Origin: Paracoccus ravus
GTDB lineage: Bacteria > Pseudomonadota > Alphaproteobacteria > Rhodobacterales > Rhodobacteraceae
Reading direction: 5' to 3'
DNA: 64,000 bases
Assembly: GCF_004522175.1 (NCBI RefSeq)
Contig: NZ_SDEB01000015.1
Span: 1-64,000 of the forward strand
Below the pieces are notes generated by a model that had not been told where the DNA came from, searched no databases, and was given only the letters and a program-made list of their open reading frames with translations. Both the position numbers and the translations under genes were made by a program. Within the stretch, counting starts at the first letter, position 1. Every line of letters begins with the position of its first letter. Positions 54,100-63,941 of this stretch are shown in pieces.

Positions 54100-55638
54100 T
54101 CACGACAGGCCGTATTGGCGCAGCGACGATGCGACCCGCTGCCTGACCATGTCATCGCGCAGCGGAAAGGCCTTGAAGAAAAGCTGCTGGCTGGCATCTG
54201 GGCGCAGCATGCGGGTATGTCGCCGCCATTGCCTTGCCCTGCCCTCGCGACCGGCAAGCCCGTTTGCCGCGACGGCCAGCATGCTGATGAGGAAATGCGC
54301 ATGGGGTGAGGTCGCCGCACGGTCCGCCCAATCCGCGGCGGCCTGATCCGCGCCCTGCTGGATCAAGGCCAGCGCCCGCGTCCCGAACATGCCATAGAGC
54401 AGCGGATCCAGCGGGCTGAGCCGCAGCGCATGGCCGATATTGCTGTCCGCCAGCCCGGTTTCGGCCTCGAGCACCTCGGTCAGCGCTCGGGAGTAATAGG
54501 CCTGGGCGTAATTCGGGTTCAGTTCGGTGGCGCGTGTCAGCCAGCCACCGGCATTCTCCATATCGCCCGTCAGCCAGAACGAGCGACCCAGGGTAAAGGC
54601 TGCGAAAGGGTCCAGCGGGTCCAATTCATGGCTCAACTCGGCCTCGGACCTCGCGCGGCGGACCGCCGCCGCGCGATCCGGGCCATATTGCAGGAAGGCG
54701 TCCTGAAAACTGGTGAAGGACAGGCCCGCATGGGCACGCGCAAAGCGCGGAGCAAGGTCCAGCGCGCGGGCGAAAAAGCCCGCCGCGCGCTGGTTGCCTT
54801 CGGCGCAAAAGCGAAACATCTGACGCAGGCCCAGATGATAATTGGCCCAGGCATCCAGAGCGCTGGCCTCGGCCGTATCGGCCAATCGCGCCTCGTGCAG
54901 CGGCAAATTCACCTCGAGCGCGCTTGCCGTGGCGATCACGATATCATGGCGCAACTCGGCCAGTTCCGTGATCGGCCGTGTCAGCCGGTCGGTCCAGATG
55001 ATCTGGCCGCTTGCGGCTTCGACCAGTTCGACCGAGAGCGCGATCCGCCTGCCCTCAGGCTCGATCGCGCCGGTCAGCAGATAGCGGACCGACAGCATGT
55101 CTCCGATCTGCCCCAGCCCGGTATCATGTCCCGCGAAGCGAAAGGACGACCCGCGCGAGATCACCGTCAGCCAGCGCAGGCGGCAAAGGGCGCGGATGAT
55201 CTCATGGGCCAGCGCTTCGGGCAGGATCTCTGATCCCGGCCCCAGTCCCAGCGCCCGAAACGGCAGGACCGCGATCGACGGCTTTCCGTTACCGTCACCC
55301 AAAGCGATTGCCGGGCCGGATCCGCTGCCCGACAGCGCGACCGGTGGCAACACGCGAAAGCCCCGGCCATGCACGGTCGAGATGATCGATTGGCGCGCCC
55401 CGTCATCCCCGATCGCCGCGCGCGCGGCGCGGATCCGGCTGGCAATGCTCGCATCCGAGACAGCGCGCCCGTGCCAGACCGCGGCGACCAGTTCCTCCTT
55501 GCCGACCAGCCGGCCCTGCGCCTGAAAGAGTTCGCGAAGCACAAGAAAGACCTGCGGTTCGACCTGCACCGGCTGACCGCCCCGGATGAGTTGAAACCGC
55601 CCGTCGTCCAGCACAACGTCGCCACAGGCATATATCAT
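54100..55638 (-). CDS. Winged-helix transcriptional regulator with TolB-like and TPR regions (CadC/HilA-like)
   Basis: This 512-residue protein has an OmpR-type winged helix at about 1-97 (VVLDDGRFQLIRGGQPVQVEPQVFLVLRELFQAQGRLVGKEELVAAVW, IISTVHGRGFRV), a segment SIAVLPFRALGLGPGSEILPEALAHEIIRAL at about 118-150 like those in TolB-like/adenylate-cyclase-linked regulators, and TPR-like helices to the end (SALDAWANYHLGL, ARALDLAPRFARAHAGL, ATELNPNYAQAYYSRAL). There is no membrane segment, so unlike CadC it is cytoplasmic. It is divergent from the cysteine-synthase/decarboxylase pair (124 bp apart) and so is a candidate local regulator. Confidence 0.85.
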   Translation of the reverse strand: MIYACGDVVLDDGRFQLIRGGQPVQVEPQVFLVLRELFQAQGRLVGKEELVAAVWHGRAVSDASIASRIRAARAAIGDDGARQSIISTVHGRGFRVLPPVALSGSGSGPAIALGDGNGKPSIAVLPFRALGLGPGSEILPEALAHEIIRALCRLRWLTVISRGSSFRFAGHDTGLGQIGDMLSVRYLLTGAIEPEGRRIALSVELVEAASGQIIWTDRLTRPITELAELRHDIVIATASALEVNLPLHEARLADTAEASALDAWANYHLGLRQMFRFCAEGNQRAAGFFARALDLAPRFARAHAGLSFTSFQDAFLQYGPDRAAAVRRARSEAELSHELDPLDPFAAFTLGRSFWLTGDMENAGGWLTRATELNPNYAQAYYSRALTEVLEAETGLADSNIGHALRLSPLDPLLYGMFGTRALALIQQGADQAAADWADRAATSPHAHFLISMLAVAANGLAGREGRARQWRRHTRMLRPDASQQLFFKAFPLRDDMVRQRVASSLRQYGLS

Positions 55639-55762
55639 GGGCGGAAATTACCTCAAATCCACACCGCCTGCATGAAATCTTCAGATTTCGGTCAAGGATC
55701 GGGGTGCAAAACATGCCAGACTGCGGAAAGGTCACCCGACTGATCTGCAAAGGACATGAGTC

Positions 55763-56842
55763 ATGGACATGCAAACGATACGCACGACCCAGGGACGCGG
55801 CCGGTTGTTTGAGAGCATTCTCGAAACCGTGGGCGATACTCCGGTCATCCGGATCAACAATCTCGCCCCCGAGGGGGTCGAACTCTATGTGAAGGCCGAG
55901 TTCTTCAATCCCGCCGCCTCGGTCAAGGACCGGCTGGCGCTGAATATCATCGAGGCAGCCGAACGCTCGGGCGCGCTGAAGCCCGGCCAGACCGTGGTCG
56001 AGGCGACCAGCGGCAATACCGGCATCGGCCTTGCCATGGTCTGCGCCCAAAAGGGCTATCCGCTGGTCGTCACCATGGCAGACAGCTTTTCGGTCGAGCG
56101 CCGCCGCCTGATGCGCATGTTCGGGGCCAAGGTGATCCTGACGCCCCGCGCCCAGAAGGGCACCGGCATGTATAAAAAGGCGGTGGAACTGGCCGAAAAG
56201 CATGGCTGGTTCCTGGCCCGCCAATTCGAGACATCGGCCAATGCCGACATCCATGAAAGCACCACCGCGCGCGAGATCATGGGTGATTTTCAGGGCAAAC
56301 GGCTTGATGTCGTGGTCACCGGCTATGGCACGGGCGGCACGGTGACCGGTCTTTCGCGCGTGCTGCGCCGCGAGCGGCCCGAAACGCGGATCGTGCTGAG
56401 CGAGCCTGCCAATGCCGCTCTGGTCAGCAGCGGCCTCGCACAATCGCGTGGCCCCGACAATGGCCCCACCGAAAGCCATCCCGCCTTCGAGCCGCATCCG
56501 ATCCAGGGCTGGACCCCCGATTTCATTCCTTACGTCCTGCAGGAGGCGCTGGACAATCACGGCTATGACGATCTGATCCCCGTGCCCGGCCCCGAGGCTG
56601 TGAGCTGGGCGAAAAAGCTGGCCTCGGCCGAGGGGATCCTGACCGGAATTTCCGGCGGGGCGACATTCGCCGTCGCGATGCGGCTGGCGCAAGAAGCCGA
56701 AGCGGGTTCCGTCATCCTGGCCATGTTGCCCGATACCGGCGAGCGCTATCTCTCGACCCCGCTGTTCCAGGACATTCCCGAAGAGATGGACGCCGATGAA
56801 ATGGCGCTGTCGCAATCGACCCCAGGTTTTCAGATGGGCTGA
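55763..56842 (+). CDS. Cysteine synthase-family PLP enzyme
   Basis: This 359-residue fold-type II enzyme has the PLP lysine in NPAASVKDRLA (Lys55), the substrate loop EATSGNTGIGLA (83-90) and the phosphate-binding GYGTGGTVTGLSRVL. These match CysK-type O-acetylserine sulfhydrylases. The region ARQFETSANADIHESTT deviates from the usual QFENPANP, so another nucleophile or substrate is possible. About 35 residues are added relative to a typical CysK of 320. Together with the next gene it forms a two-gene operon, 12 bp apart. Confidence 0.85.
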   Translation: MDMQTIRTTQGRGRLFESILETVGDTPVIRINNLAPEGVELYVKAEFFNPAASVKDRLALNIIEAAERSGALKPGQTVVEATSGNTGIGLAMVCAQKGYPLVVTMADSFSVERRRLMRMFGAKVILTPRAQKGTGMYKKAVELAEKHGWFLARQFETSANADIHESTTAREIMGDFQGKRLDVVVTGYGTGGTVTGLSRVLRRERPETRIVLSEPANAALVSSGLAQSRGPDNGPTESHPAFEPHPIQGWTPDFIPYVLQEALDNHGYDDLIPVPGPEAVSWAKKLASAEGILTGISGGATFAVAMRLAQEAEAGSVILAMLPDTGERYLSTPLFQDIPEEMDADEMALSQSTPGFQMG

Positions 56843-56854
56843 AAGGGGCAGACC

Positions 56855-58315
56855 ATGTCCGAGGAATTCGAGACGCTCGATCCGGGCGATTGGGAAGAAT
56901 TTGCCCGGACAGCCCATGCCGCTCTGGACCGCGCGCTGGCCGCGACCCGGACCATCAGGGATCGCCCGGTCTGGCAACCCCTACCCGCAGAGACGCGTGC
57001 CGCGTTCCGCGCGCCCCTGCCCCGCGCGCCCATGCCGCTCGACGCGGTCGTCGATCAGGCCTTTGCGGATATCTTCACCTATCCGATGGGCAATACCCAT
57101 CCGCGCTTCTGGATGTGGTATATGGGGGCCTCGAACCTGACCGGAGCCCTGGCGGATTTCCTCGCGGGTGCGGATGGCTCCAACCTTGGCGGCGGCAATC
57201 ACGCCGCCGTCGAGGTCGAAAGGCAGGTCATCGACTGGCTGAAAGAAGCGGTGGACTTTCCTACATCGGCCAGCGGCACCCTGACCAGCGGCGGCTCGGT
57301 CGCCAATCTGATCGGCCTTGCGGTGGCCCGAAATCGCATGGCCGGGGCCGAGATCCGCGAGGCCGGTCTGGCAGCCGTCCCGCGCCCCCTGCGATTCTAT
57401 GCCTCGGATCAGGTTCATGGCTGCCACCAGAAGGCGGTCGAACTGCTGGGCTTGGGGAACCAAGCGCTGCGGCGGATCGCCTCGGACCGGGACTGCCGGA
57501 TGGATCCTGCGGCGCTGGCCGAGGCCGTGGCACAGGACCGCAGCGCAGGGTTTCAACCCGCTTGCGTCATTGCCAGCGCCGGGACCGTGAATACCGGGGC
57601 AATAGATGATCTTGGCGCGGTCGCTGCTTTCTGCCGCAGCGAGGGGCTGTGGTTTCACGTCGATGGCTGCATCGGCGCCCTCGCCCGGCTCTCGCCGACC
57701 CATGCCCCGCTGCTTCGCGGCATGGAACTGGCCGACAGCTTGGCCATGGATCCACATAAATCCCTGCACGCGCCTTTCGATGTCGGCTGCGTTCTGGTCC
57801 GCGATGCGGCGGCGCATCACCAGAGCTTTGCCCTGCAGGCGGAATATCTCGACCCGATGACGCGGGGCATCGCGGCCGGCGGCTGGCTTTTCGATTATGG
57901 GCTGCAGACCTCTCGCGGATTCCGCGCACTTAAAGTCTGGATGGCGCTCAAGGAGCATGGCGCCGACAGGTTCGGGCGCATCATCGGCAGGAATATCGAG
58001 CAGGCTCATCGCCTTGCCCGCCGGATCGACGCGCATCCGCGACTGCAACGGCTGGCGCCGGTCTGTCTTGATATCGTCTGCTTCCGATACGATCCGGGTG
58101 GCCTTGCCCCCGATGTCCTGACCGCGCTGAATCGCGAGGTGATGATGCGGCTGCAAGAGGCCGGGATCGCGGGGTTTTCGGACACGACGGTGCGGGGCGA
58201 ACACGGGCTGCGCGCTGCAATCTGCAACCATCGCACCACCGACGAAGATCTTGAGCAGGCGCTCGCCGCCCTGCTGCGCAGCGGCGATCAGATTCATCAA
58301 GAAAGCCGGGCCTGA
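56855..58315 (+). CDS. Group II PLP-dependent amino acid decarboxylase (DOPA decarboxylase-like)
   Basis: This 486-residue fold-type I enzyme has the PLP lysine Lys302 in AMDPHKSLHAP, His188 (SDQVHGCHQKA) stacking on the cofactor, and Asp270 in FHVDGCIGA. These place it with aromatic amino acid/glutamate/cysteine sulfinate decarboxylases. Normal length for the class. Substrate is not determined by these residues; pairing with a cysteine-synthase-like enzyme suggests a three-carbon amino acid such as cysteine, cysteate or a beta-substituted alanine. Separated by 12 bp from the upstream gene. Confidence 0.85.
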   Translation: MSEEFETLDPGDWEEFARTAHAALDRALAATRTIRDRPVWQPLPAETRAAFRAPLPRAPMPLDAVVDQAFADIFTYPMGNTHPRFWMWYMGASNLTGALADFLAGADGSNLGGGNHAAVEVERQVIDWLKEAVDFPTSASGTLTSGGSVANLIGLAVARNRMAGAEIREAGLAAVPRPLRFYASDQVHGCHQKAVELLGLGNQALRRIASDRDCRMDPAALAEAVAQDRSAGFQPACVIASAGTVNTGAIDDLGAVAAFCRSEGLWFHVDGCIGALARLSPTHAPLLRGMELADSLAMDPHKSLHAPFDVGCVLVRDAAAHHQSFALQAEYLDPMTRGIAAGGWLFDYGLQTSRGFRALKVWMALKEHGADRFGRIIGRNIEQAHRLARRIDAHPRLQRLAPVCLDIVCFRYDPGGLAPDVLTALNREVMMRLQEAGIAGFSDTTVRGEHGLRAAICNHRTTDEDLEQALAALLRSGDQIHQESRA

Positions 58316-58330
58316 TCCCCGGCCCGCGCT

Positions 58331-59227
58331 TCACCGCGCGCGCTGCCGCCAGCGGCCCGGCGACATGCCTTCGAGCCTGCCGAAGACACGGGTGAAATGG
58401 CTCTGATCCGAAAAACCGCAGGTCAAGGCGATCTCGGCCAGCGGCAGGTCGGTGCCCGAGAGCAATCGGCGTGCATGGTCGATGCGCTGAGTCAGCAGCC
58501 ATTGATAGGGGGTCACGCCAAGGCTTTCGCGAAAGGCCCGGAAAAATCCGTTTCGCGACATTGAAAGCGCATCGGCGATATGGGCGATCGAGGCCTTGTC
58601 ATCCTCGGTGGTCAGCAGCAATTCCTGCGCCCTGCGGATCGCAAGCGGCGTGAGGCGATAGGAGCGTTCGGCGGATGGGCCCGCCTCACCGGGATGGTTA
58701 TGGAGCAGATGCGCCCCGATCGCCGTCGAGAGTTGCTCGACGAAAAGCGCATCCACCGCATCGGGCCGCGCCAGCGCCGGCAAGAGCGCATAGGCAAGAT
58801 GGCGCAGGACCTGGTCCTCCTTGGCCTGAACCCGCGCCAGATCCCGCGCCGGCCGCTCCGCCAGTCGCTCGGCATCGCGCAGGAAATCCGGCGCAAGCTC
58901 GATCAGGAAGAAATCGAAACTACCCTCCATATCCGCGCTATAGGCGCTGTCGAAATCGCGGATATAGATGTCCCCGCAGTTAAAGACCCGCTCACGGACA
59001 TGGCCGGGCGCACCGCCGATGCGACGGTGGCCGTCCGACAGCGAAACGCCCACCAGCAGGCCGCGGTCCTGCGCCTCGGTTTCGATATGGCTGCTGTGCG
59101 GGCCGAACGCGGATTTGCGGCGAAAGACCATTTGCGGCACACAGAGCACATCATCGCGCGCGAGTCGCGCCGTCGCGCAACCCAGCGAATCCTTGTGACC
59201 CGAAAGAGATACAGCCGCAACATTCAT
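58331..59227 (-). CDS. AraC-family transcriptional regulator
   Basis: This is a 298-residue regulator with a C-terminal pair of helix-turn-helix motifs (SIAHIADALSMSRNGFFRAFRESLGVTPYQWLLTQRIDHARRLL and LAEIALTCGFSDQSHFTRVFGRLEGMSPGRWR), the AraC/XylS signature. The N-terminal domain is less conserved and probably senses a ligand. GGAGG eight bases before ATG 59227 supports this start. It is convergent with the decarboxylase gene (15 bp between stops) and could regulate that pair. Confidence 0.9.
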   Translation of the reverse strand: MNVAAVSLSGHKDSLGCATARLARDDVLCVPQMVFRRKSAFGPHSSHIETEAQDRGLLVGVSLSDGHRRIGGAPGHVRERVFNCGDIYIRDFDSAYSADMEGSFDFFLIELAPDFLRDAERLAERPARDLARVQAKEDQVLRHLAYALLPALARPDAVDALFVEQLSTAIGAHLLHNHPGEAGPSAERSYRLTPLAIRRAQELLLTTEDDKASIAHIADALSMSRNGFFRAFRESLGVTPYQWLLTQRIDHARRLLSGTDLPLAEIALTCGFSDQSHFTRVFGRLEGMSPGRWRQRAR

Positions 59228-60157
59228 TTCAAGGGCCTCCGGCTCCAGCGGCGGATCTTGCCTGAGTCGCGCCATTCCGCGCGGCCAACCTTTGGCATAT
59301 ATCATGCATGGATTTGCGATAATTTCGCGATGCTTCTTTGCAGCGGCGATTCAACGGGTCGGATTTTCCCAATGGGGCTGCGATTGCCATTTTTTGCGGC
59401 AGGCGGACACGCAGTCAGAGAAGCGGCCGAAGCAGATGATTTCAGGCCGGACGATCCTCGCAATTCGCGCGTGACCTGAGGGAAAAACACAGCATGGGGT
59501 GACGCACCCGCGCGTAACAGTCATGGCTTCCAAGTTCCCGCAGAAAACGACGCGAGACCGGTCCGTGACGGCGGTCAAACCCTCGTCATTCGGTTTTGGT
59601 GGCGCTTATGAGGAAACATTTCGGCATCATCACCCGGCCAACGATCTCGGTTCCGAAGACAGTTCCGCGCTACAACTCTTGCTCATCCACCTTGCGACAG
59701 GATTTTGCATGTTCGGCGCAGGGAGACGGGACTCGGTGCCGATCCGACTGTACCCCTCGACGAAGCTCTAAGGCGCGCAGAGACGGCCCGTGCCAAGGCC
59801 AGTGCGGGGCTGATCCATCAAGGACCGCCAGCGAAAGAAGCGTGAGGCTGCACGTAACCCGTTTCTTCTGCTCCACATTGCCCTAGGAATGCCATCGCCG
59901 CCTTTCTCAAGGTGAGCGCGAGCCAGCAAGCGATGGGTGCTGCACAAGATATAATGCTGAACGCGAATTGTCCGGTCAAAGCTCCGGCCATTCGGTTTCC
60001 GCTTGAAATCACCTATCTGCCGGGCGGTTAGATCTCTGGCCGAATCTGTCTGCAGAATGAGAATATCGTTCAAGAGAAAGATGATGGACCAAAGGGTGGA
60101 CCGAACGCGGAGGTCAATAGCTACTATTTTGTAATATCTTGATTTAATAGGGATATA
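59228..60157. other. Long intergenic region before tRNA-Leu, no gene recognised
   Basis: About 930 bp without a supportable gene. The part near the tRNA (60050-60157) is AT-rich compared with the rest of the window and includes TGGACC twice, 12 bp apart (60085 and 60097). This lies at the 3' side of tRNA-Leu, a frequent integration site, so the stretch may be a residue of a lost element; no integrase fragment is recognisable. Confidence 0.45.
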
Positions 60158-60242
60158 TGGTGCGGGTGGAGGGACTTGAACCCCCACGCCTTGCGGCGCC
60201 AGAACCTAAATCTGGTGCGTCTGCCAATTTCGCCACACCCGC
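60158..60242 (-). tRNA. tRNA-Leu(TAG)
   Basis: This 85-base tRNA with a long variable arm is read on the minus strand: acceptor GCGGGTG/CACCCGC, anticodon stem CCAGA/TCTGG around loop TTTAGGT (anticodon TAG), variable arm CGCCGCAAGGCG, T loop GGTTCAAGTCC and encoded CCA. Confidence 0.96.
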
Positions 60243-60327
60243 ATCCGCCCCTCGTCTCGCGCAGCGACACCGGAGCCCGGGTCTCATAGCAAAGCGTCAC
60301 AGCCGATGCGAGGGGGAAAATCGCAAG

Positions 60328-61845
60328 TCACGCCAGATCGCGCAGAACTCCCGGAAATCCCCTCGGCAAATCCTCGGCGATCAGGCCCGGACCAAAGCGG
60401 CGGGCGGTTTCCGCATGAAGCCAGGCAGCCTGCCCCGCTGCCTCCGTGGTATCGAAACCACGCGCCAGAAGCCCCGCGATCATCCCCGACAGGACATCTC
60501 CGGATCCCGCCGTCGCGAGCCAGGGCGCCGCGTTTTCTCCGGTTGCGGGCGAGAGCCAGGCCCGGCCCGCCGGAGAGGAAATGACCGTATCCGGCCCCTT
60601 GAGCAACACCGTGGCCCCGGCCCGGGCGGCGGCCAGCCGAACCGCGTCGAGCCGCGAAAAGGCCGGGCCCTTGGCCGCATCGTCGCGCAACGCACGCGAG
60701 AGATCCGGAAAGAGCCGGGCGAATTCGCCTTCATGCGGGGTCAGGACCACTTTGTCGTGAAGCTCGGCAAAGAGGACGTCCGGCCCATCGGCAAAGGCCC
60801 CGAGCGCATCCGCATCCAGAACAACAGACCGTCCCGAAGCAAGGGCCGTCGGAACCAGCGCATGCGCACGGTCGAGCCCCAGACCCGGCCCCAGACAGAG
60901 CGCACCGATCCGCGTATCGCGCAGCTTTCCGGCGAGGCTTGCGCTGTCATCGACGGTGTCGATCATCACCGCATCCAGCCTTGCAGCATTTTCAGGCACG
61001 GCCTCGACCGGTGCGGCCAGGGTGACGAGGCCCGCCCCAATACGAAGGGCGGCATGTGCGGCAAGACGGGCCGCCCCGCCCTTGCCACGACCGCCCGCAA
61101 GGATCAGCGCATGGCCGTGGCTGTATTTATGCCCTTGCCGCTTGAGAAGCGCAGACGAGGGCCGCACCTGCGTGACACAATCCCCGGCGGCCTCGGCCCA
61201 GGGTTCAAGCCCGATATCGCAGACCTGCAACCGCCCACCCAGCAAACCGCCATCGCCCAGAAAATGTCCGAGCTTCGGGCGGTGAAAGGTGACGGTCAAC
61301 TCTGCTTCGGGCAGGGTGACATCGCCAAGGACGCGCCCGCTGCTGGCGCAAATCCCGCTGAGGATATCGACCGCGACCAGCGGGCAGCCCGACGAGGCTA
61401 TCCCCCTCAACAGACCGGCAATTTCCTGGGCCAAGGGCCGCGTGATGCCGGTTCCCAGAAAGGCGTCGATGCACAGACCGATGCCGCGCCCGGAATCGCG
61501 GGTGATCTCACTCAACGGGACGGTCTTGCCACGCCACAATTCCGCCGCCCCCTCGGCCTCGACCGTCCGAGGCCGGCCGGCGGCCAGGACCCGGACTGGC
61601 CAGCCGCGATTGGCCAGATGGCGCGCGATGACATAGCCGTCGCCGCCATTATTACCGCTACCGCAGAGGATCAGCGCGTCGCGGCCTTGTGCGGCGAAAT
61701 CCGGCCAATGCGCGGCGATCGCCTCGGCGGCAGCCCGGCCGGCCCGCTCCATCAGGCTCGCGCCGGTCTCGATCGCGCTGGAAATTGCCGCCTCTTCGAC
61801 CGCGCGCATCTGGCGAGTCGTGAGGACCCGGGAATCTTCGGCCAT
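60328..61845 (-). CDS. nnr: Bifunctional NAD(P)H-hydrate epimerase / ADP-dependent NAD(P)H-hydrate dehydratase
   Basis: This 505-residue repair enzyme handles damaged NADHX and NADPHX. The N-terminal YjeF-like epimerase domain runs to about residue 215 (VLTTRQMRAVEEAAI, CGSGNNGGDGYVIARHLANRGWPV, AVDILSG). The C-terminal ribokinase-like dehydratase domain has the motifs TPHEGEFARLF and ATAGSGDVLSGMIAGLLARG. Start MAEDSRVLTTRQM is chosen because the longer frame has no family match. Divergent from glnB. Confidence 0.95.
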   Translation of the reverse strand: MAEDSRVLTTRQMRAVEEAAISSAIETGASLMERAGRAAAEAIAAHWPDFAAQGRDALILCGSGNNGGDGYVIARHLANRGWPVRVLAAGRPRTVEAEGAAELWRGKTVPLSEITRDSGRGIGLCIDAFLGTGITRPLAQEIAGLLRGIASSGCPLVAVDILSGICASSGRVLGDVTLPEAELTVTFHRPKLGHFLGDGGLLGGRLQVCDIGLEPWAEAAGDCVTQVRPSSALLKRQGHKYSHGHALILAGGRGKGGAARLAAHAALRIGAGLVTLAAPVEAVPENAARLDAVMIDTVDDSASLAGKLRDTRIGALCLGPGLGLDRAHALVPTALASGRSVVLDADALGAFADGPDVLFAELHDKVVLTPHEGEFARLFPDLSRALRDDAAKGPAFSRLDAVRLAAARAGATVLLKGPDTVISSPAGRAWLSPATGENAAPWLATAGSGDVLSGMIAGLLARGFDTTEAAGQAAWLHAETARRFGPGLIAEDLPRGFPGVLRDLA

Positions 61846-61881
61846 GGTGATTGCATATCCTTTGGGCTTTATGCACAATAA

Positions 61882-62337
<456 letters not shown>

Positions 62338-62437
62338 CCTTTTCACATCGGCATGATCGGGCCGGCGCAAGCCGGTCCCAACATTTTCCCCCGTCCGGCC
62401 GCGGCGGCCGGACAGACTGAATGGAGGAAGGAATCCA

Positions 62438-63844
62438 ATGCAAGTCAAGGAAGTACTGGATCTGATGAAGGCGGAGGATGTCGAATATGTCGACGTGCGC
62501 TTCACCGATCCCAAGGGCAAACTGCAGCACGTGACGCTGGTCGCGGATCTGGTCGACGAGGACTTCTTCGAAGAAGGCTTCATGTTCGACGGCTCGTCGA
62601 TCGCGGGCTGGAAATCCATCGATCAGTCCGACATGAAGCTGATCCCGGACGCGTCCTCGGCCTATATTGACCCGTTCTACGCGGAAAAGACCCTTTGCGT
62701 GCATTGCAACGTGGTCGAGCCGGACACCGGCGAAGCCTATTCGCGCGACCCGCGCGGCACCGCTGTCAAGGCCGAGGCCTATCTGAAATCCTCCGGCATC
62801 GGTGACGTGGCCTATTTCGGCCCGGAAGCCGAGTTCTTCCTGTTCGACGACGTGAAATATGCCGTCACCCCGCAGAAAGTCTCGTTCGAGATCGACTCGG
62901 TGGACGCCGCATGGAACACCGACACCGTCTATGAGGACGGCAACCTCGGCCACCGCGCAGCCCATAAGGGCGGCTATTTCCCGGTGAACCCGGTTGACGC
63001 CGCGCAGGACATCCGCGGCGAGATGCTCTCGACCATGAAGCGCATGGGCATCAAGGTCGACAAGCACCACCACGAGGTCGCCACCGCGCAGCACGAACTG
63101 GGCATGATCTTTGGCGGGCTGGTCCAGCAGGCCGACAATATCCAGAAATACAAATACGTCATCCACAACGTGGCTGCCGCCTATGGCAAATCGGCGACCT
63201 TCATGCCGAAGCCGATGAAGGGCGACAACGGTTCGGGCATGCACGTCAACATGTCGATCTGGAAGGATGGCAAGCCGCTCTTCGCAGGCGACAAATATGC
63301 CGACCTGTCGCAGGAGGCGCTGTATTTCATCGGCGGCATCCTGAAGCACGCGAAAGCCCTGAACGCGCTGACCAACCCGGCGACCAACTCGTACAAGCGC
63401 CTGATCCCGGGCTTCGAGGCTCCGGTTCTGCGCGCCTATTCGGCCCGCAACCGCTCGGGCTGCGTCCGTATTCCGTGGACCGAATCGCCGAAAGCCAAGC
63501 GCGTCGAGGCCCGCTTCCCCGATCCGGCCGCGAACCCTTACCTGGCCTTCGCCGCCCTGCTGATGGCCGGCCTCGACGGCATCAAGAACAAGATCGATCC
63601 GGGCCCGGCTTCGGACAAGGACCTCTACGATCTGCCGCCGGAAGAACTGGCCGAGATCCCGACCGTCTGCGGTTCGCTGCGCGAGGCGCTGGAAGAGCTC
63701 GAGAAGGACATGGACTTCCTGCTCGCCGGTGACGTGTTCACCCGCGACCAGCTGGAAGGCTATATCAAGCTGAAATGGGAAGAAGTGTATGCCTATGAGC
63801 ACACCCCCCACCCGATCGAATATGCAATGTACTATTCGTGCTAA
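62438..63844 (+). CDS. glnA: Glutamine synthetase type I
   Basis: This 468-residue enzyme makes glutamine from glutamate and ammonia. Motifs in order: [43 protein letters not shown] and the adenylylation site Tyr397 in [10 protein letters not shown], exactly the E. coli number, indicating the GSI-beta form regulated by covalent modification. Second gene of glnBA, followed by a terminator. Confidence 0.98.
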   Translation: MQVKEVLDLMKAEDVEYVDVRFTDPKGKLQHVTLVADLVDEDFFEEGFMFDGSSIAGWKSIDQSDMKLIPDASSAYIDPFYAEKTLCVHCNVVEPDTGEAYSRDPRGTAVKAEAYLKSSGIGDVAYFGPEAEFFLFDDVKYAVTPQKVSFEIDSVDAAWNTDTVYEDGNLGHRAAHKGGYFPVNPVDAAQDIRGEMLSTMKRMGIKVDKHHHEVATAQHELGMIFGGLVQQADNIQKYKYVIHNVAAAYGKSATFMPKPMKGDNGSGMHVNMSIWKDGKPLFAGDKYADLSQEALYFIGGILKHAKALNALTNPATNSYKRLIPGFEAPVLRAYSARNRSGCVRIPWTESPKAKRVEARFPDPAANPYLAFAALLMAGLDGIKNKIDPGPASDKDLYDLPPEELAEIPTVCGSLREALEELEKDMDFLLAGDVFTRDQLEGYIKLKWEEVYAYEHTPHPIEYAMYYSC

Positions 63845-63867
63845 GTCCTGACAGGGACTGAAAAATG

Positions 63868-63894
63868 AAAGCCGCCCCAAGGGGCGGCTTTTTT
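63868..63894 (+). terminator. Intrinsic terminator after glnA
   Basis: AAGCCGCCCC pairs with GGGGCGGCTT (loop AA) followed by TTTT, 25 bp past the glnA stop. Confidence 0.9.
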
Positions 63895-63941
63895 CATCGC
63901 GGTCAAGGTCGTGGCATTTCCGCCGCTTGGGACAGCCGGGC

